DNA of 64,000 nucleotides from Ridgeia piscesae (Eukaryota; Annelida; Polychaeta; Sabellida; Siboglinidae), in NCBI GenBank assembly GCA_025642075.2, contig JAODUO010000619.1, positions 503,501-567,500 of the forward strand, in the 5' to 3' direction. Position 1 is the first letter of the stretch; every line of letters starts with the position of its first letter. Made by a program: the position numbers and the translations under genes. The notes under the pieces are model-generated. The model ran no database searches. It was not told the DNA's origin and saw only the letters and a list, made by a program, of their open reading frames with translations. Positions 60,400 through 64,000 of this stretch are shown here, one piece after another.

Positions 60400-61464
60400 C
60401 AGCAGCATATCCAGGATTTTGCATTGGAGGGAACCATCCGACAATTAAGCAAATACATACAGCTGTATATATATATACAATTTAAACCAAACTCGCTTAA
60501 AATAAATAGTGACATGACAACCAAGTTCACTGACCAATGTAGCTGGGAGATCAGCAAAACCATTCACAGGAGGCGTCAAAATTAGAAAGTAAGAGAGAAA
60601 CGACACGTTATTAAAGAGACACGAGTCCATAGTCACTACATAATATCCGCCATAACCGGCCACTGCATTCCTCACGCTACATCTCCCAAACCTACTGACA
60701 GAGACCATGACAAATACCGACATGTAGTCATTTACGCTGATGAAACAATAATTAAACATTCCACTGTAATACAGATGATAAGGCATTGGCATTCAACCAG
60801 TAACTTCACCACATGCAACGTTGCATGCTGTTTATTTCAATTTATAAACCCACTTTAGAAAATTTCAATTACCCAGTGCAAAATAGACTAGATAAATTGT
60901 TTTGATTATGAGAATTACAACAGGGGCAAACAATTGCAGGAAAGTAGGGGTGATACACATATCATGTTAATTTAAAAAGAAATATGCTCCGCTCATGTGT
61001 TACGCTGGCATACATGAATACACTAGAGACGATGGCATTAATAGAAAAAACAACAGGTCCAGATCTGCAAAAAACAACCTTGTAAGAATTGTGGGAGTTA
61101 AGAGAGCTGATAAGAGAAAATGGATGAATAGAGGAGGTTGGAGTGAGGGAATGTTTTAAGAAGAAATTGGTGAAGAGTAGATTGACATTGGGTGGTATGT
61201 CAAAATAATGGGAGAGAAAAGCTGGCAGAGAGCAGATATCTAGAAAGTGGAAGGGAAAAGGAGGCGAGGATGACGGAAATTGCGATGGGAGATTGCATTA
61301 ACCTAGAAAGAGTGGGAGAAGAGTGAAGAAAAACAGCGATAGATAGAAAGAATTTGAGACTGCTGATAGTGTGAAAAAAGTGAGAGGAAGAAGACAATGG
61401 AAACGGAAATCATGGTCAACCATCCAAATTTTCTGGGATTGGGGGGACAAAGGTTACGCTGCTG
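60400..61464. mobile_element. hAT-like non-autonomous transposon (copy 2) with LINE fragment
   Basis: The left end CAGCAGCATATCCAGGATTT and right end GGTTACGCTGCTG are inverted relatives of the copy 1 termini. A perfect 8-bp duplication, agcactta, lies at 60392-60399 and 61465-61472. The interior shares the left flank (GCATTGGAGGGA), a CAAACCTACTGACA(G/T)AGACC block and the LINE-derived segment with copy 1. No transposase is visible. Confidence 0.75.
61085..61425 (+). pseudogene. LINE C-terminal remnant inside the second hAT-like copy
   Basis: Clearly homologous at the nucleotide level to 5530-5870 (shared GGGAGTTAAGAGAG(T/C)TGATA, AAGTGGAAGGGAAA(A/T)GGAGG, CTAGAAAGAGTGGGAGAAGA). It is more decayed, and the GRP-RW region is interrupted by frameshifts. 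Confidence 0.7.
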
Positions 61465-61474
61465 AGCACTTACC

Positions 61475-62311
61475 TAGCTTAATATCTGCCATCGTTGATA
61501 CAGTTAATCACAGCATTCTCATTACAGTAAGCCTAATCGATATGGTATATGTTTATTATACATTGCAGTGAATTTGACTCGGATGTTATTTACATACAAA
61601 GGGTGGGGCATGGCCATTGGAACATTCACTTGCCTCCTCTCGTCATGCCAATTTTCGCTCCAAAGACAAATATTTTGCGTCATCCTACCATATAACTGAA
61701 ATATATGGAGCATGGGGAGCATGGGATCCCGAAATTTTAATCAGAGCTTAGGATTTTAGTGTCAAATTTTTCTGATGAGTTTCAAGGAATGGTGCAATAA
61801 GATGTTCTAGGAAACATTCAAGATGGGGATATTTTGGCAAGTCAATGAAGAAGTCTGCTCTGGAAGGTTATGGAGATGAGTACTCGGGGACACATACCAT
61901 TGATAGCTTTCAGAGAGCTTCAATCCCCTAAGGTACTTAAATCTATCTGTGTGCCCCCTGCCAGTTACCCCAGCCTGGAAACAAAGCAGACGGGTGCCCC
62001 TTTAACTAGTGATCATGTGACCTCAGTACTGCAGAAAGGGATCAAGTACAAAACAAACTGCATTGCATAATAATAATGAAAAGACCAACGTTTGACTATA
62101 TATAAAACATTTATAAATAGTTACTGCAGCACATGATCTGCCGAGGGTCCTTAAAGAATCACCTAATGAATCACCAACGTATACAGTAAGGCATGGATAT
62201 ATAGCAGTTTCTTCTAATAAAGCACCCTCATTTCATATATATATATACAGGGGTATATAGGAGCCTAACCACAGGACTGTCTAATGACACAACTGCAGTA
62301 AGTGAATGGCA
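61475..62311. other. ATRIP 3' UTR and convergent spacer
   Basis: Sequence downstream (minus strand) of the ATRIP stop codon. I could not place a confident poly(A) signal, and no separate gene is visible. Confidence 0.5.
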
Positions 62312-62469
62312 TCATTCAATTTCTATCACATCCATGGGCTGTTCTCCTTCCTGTGGATCCTTGGCATTTCCAGTTACAGAGTCCAGTGCCTTGTTTTCCT
62401 CATCATCCTCTTCACCACTTCCATTCGGACAGTCCTGGTCGAAATCCCACAACTCTAGTAGAGCCGCCA
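62312..62469 (-). CDS. ATRIP: ATRIP last exon, acidic C-terminus
   Basis: 158 nt of coding sequence including TGA. It completes an ATG (Met) codon from the previous exon, then AALLELWDFDQDCPNG and a Glu/Asp-rich tail. An ATR-contacting acidic C-terminal end is usual in the family. Confidence 0.8.
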
Positions 62470-63489
62470 CTGGGGAAACACAGCATTTAATCAACTTTTG
62501 CAATCATGTAACAACTGCAGATATTTGCAGACCTAACATTTTGAAATATACATTGTTACTGTATTATGAGGGAGTAACGATTCTAGCCGAGTTACCCAGC
62601 GATGAGTGGGGGGGGGCTTGCGCTGCTGATGTGCAAGATGCAACAAAATGCTGATGTGTGGTGTATTCCATGTATAGCCATTTGAGATATTGAACTCATA
62701 AGTTCTCCAACACCTTAGAATTTTTTTTTGAAAACTCTACCTCTACAAACCATCCCACTGGCCTGCTAGATCACCTACAAAATGTCACCTTGATATATGC
62801 AAAGTTGATAGAGATGTGGGTCTACATACACACAGAGAAACAGTGTAACATACTGTATATGAGCAGTTTACCAAAACAAAATGAACACATGGCATTCTGT
62901 AGTATGTTCTATCATATTGTATAAAAGGGAAATTTTATTATATAAAAAAATTGTAACATTAAGTTTAAAAAAAAAAAAATTATTATGCATTTTAATAATG
63001 ATAACAAGGTAACTTCTACTGCACCTAATGCCTTGGAAACAAAACTCATAGGTGCTTCAAAATCACATTTCAACTCAAACCTTCTCACATTACAAAGACA
63101 TTGGAGGTTTTTAAATATTGCTGAACATGGTGCTGAATAACACAGAACATGATGATATCAATATTATTTGAGTTCCCGCACCACTGTTTCAGTGACTCTC
63201 AGTCATAATAACATTATCAGTAATAAAACTAAGTGAGACCACTTGTACACCACTCACTTTCATGGTCTCTGGTGCCGTCTGTCTCACGGAATAATGTCTC
63301 GGTGCCACACACCAACTCCACATACTGATGTTCAACGTCCTCATGGTGGCGCCGGTAGTACTTGTCTTGGATGGAGAAGGCGTGGAGCAATGCAATGCCG
63401 TCCCGCAGCAGTCGCAAGCTCCCGCCACTAGGGGATGCTCTGTATGCATGCAACTCACGGTGAAGGACGAGAACCACAGACTTGACCAC
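62312..63489 (-). CDS. ATRIP: ATR-interacting protein, C-terminal end (partial)
   Basis: ATRIP is the obligate partner of ATR kinase; it recruits ATR to RPA-coated single-stranded DNA in the nucleus. Two exons, 63258-63489 (77 codons plus 1 nt) and 62312-62469 (to TGA), join in phase across a GTGAGT donor and an ccccag acceptor. The product aligns by eye with the ATRIP C-terminus: VVLVLHREL for VLMLHRQW, LLRDGIALLHAFSIQDKYY for CLRDTVLLLHGLSQKDKLF, then ETLFRE and EMAALLELWDFD for EEAALDDLCAAE, ending in an acidic tail (SGEEDDEEN … MDVIEIE). The N-terminal RPA-binding and coiled-coil parts lie beyond the right edge. A different HEAT-like protein is possible but less likely. Confidence 0.8.
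62470..63257 (-). other. ATRIP: ATRIP last intron
   Basis: AT-rich with a poly(A)/poly(T)-like run near 62966-62980; no gene. Confidence 0.7.
63258..63489 (-). CDS. ATRIP: ATRIP penultimate exon
   Basis: 232 nt; acceptor tgttgtag (weak pyrimidine tract), donor GTGAGT. It encodes VVKSVVLVLHRELHAYRA, LLRDGIALLHAFSIQDKYY and VELVCGTETLFRETDG. Confidence 0.8.
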
Positions 63490-63860
63490 CTACAACATGT
63501 ACGGTGTGATGACCAACATGTACGTGATCACATGACCATGACCAAGATATATGGTGGAATCACATGATCAATATATAATTATATATTGTGTGATCACATG
63601 ACTAACGTGTACCGTATGACCACATGATCAACATGTGCAGTAGATCACATAACCAACAAGTACAGTGTGATTGCCTGATCAACATGTAGAGTGTGATCAT
63701 GTGATATGGTAAATGTTTAGTGTGATCACATGACTTAAATACACAGGGTACACCTGTAACCACATAACCAACATGTATTACTTGATCACATGACCAACAT
63801 ATTTGTTGATCATTCTACATGTTGGTCATGTGATCACACAATATACAGCTGTATAAGTAA
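63490..63860. repeat. Degenerate TGATCACATGACCAACATGT repeat with an 18-bp hairpin
   Basis: About ten diverged copies of GTGATCACATGACCAACATG-like units in the ATRIP intron. They end in a perfect inverted pair: 63783-63800 and 63819-63836 (TGATCACATGACCAACAT and its complement) around an 18-nt loop. Confidence 0.85.
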
Positions 63861-64000
63861 TTTACTTCCAACATAAAATTTTCAACTTTTTGGTTTACAT
63901 GTTGATCACATGGTAGTATTTTGGAGTACCCCGGTAATAGCAAGTACAATTATTTCATGTTGTTGCAAATAAATTACTCAAGTAAGGTGTGATCACATGA

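Overview
This is a eukaryotic, animal nuclear window. It shows intron-rich genes with GT-AG splice sites, long AT-rich introns, abundant microsatellites and very large minisatellites, degraded retrotransposon and hAT-type remnants, and a metazoan Hippo-pathway cofactor. The style fits a marine invertebrate, perhaps a mollusc, but nothing here fixes the phylum.

Three protein-coding loci can be recognised, all from splice-consistent exons. (1) Minus strand, about 1.7-11.5 kb (5' exons perhaps out to 20-23 kb): the N-terminal half of an SLC26-family anion transporter. Six coding exons join in frame (346 codons plus 2 nt), and the gene runs off the left edge. (2) Plus strand, 29.7-57.3 kb: a complete vestigial-like 4 (VGLL4) gene. 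Five coding exons give a 400-residue TEAD cofactor with three Tondu (TDU) motifs, and a plausible alternative first coding exon lies at 44.2 kb. (3) Minus strand, 62.3-63.5 kb: the last two coding exons of an ATRIP-like gene (ATR-interacting protein), which runs off the right edge. An initiator tRNA-Met gene with a predicted 33-nt intron lies at 59.3 kb, between the convergent VGLL4 and ATRIP genes.

Layout: 0-1.3 kb is a diverged local duplication. From 1.7 to 11.5 kb lie SLC26 exons, with a 30-bp G-rich minisatellite and a hAT-like element carrying a LINE 3' end in one intron. Two SLC26 splice acceptors are themselves tandemly duplicated, one of them about 14 times. From 11.8 to 17.3 kb, in the 5' intron or upstream region, are two giant minisatellites (23-bp and 31-bp units). 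From 19.8 to 29.7 kb is a divergent intergenic region with CpG-dense promoter-like DNA and many simple repeats. From 30 to 57 kb is VGLL4, whose 19-kb first intron holds the alternative exon, a CTCF-like site and small repeats. From 57 to 64 kb come the tRNA, a second copy of the hAT/LINE composite element and ATRIP.

SLC26 (membrane anion exchange), VGLL4 (transcriptional repression through TEAD) and ATRIP (DNA-damage checkpoint) have no obvious shared pathway. I found no operon-like or defence system. The most unusual signals are the amplified splice acceptors, the intron-bearing initiator tRNA, the hAT/LINE composite with intact target duplications, and the third TDU motif.
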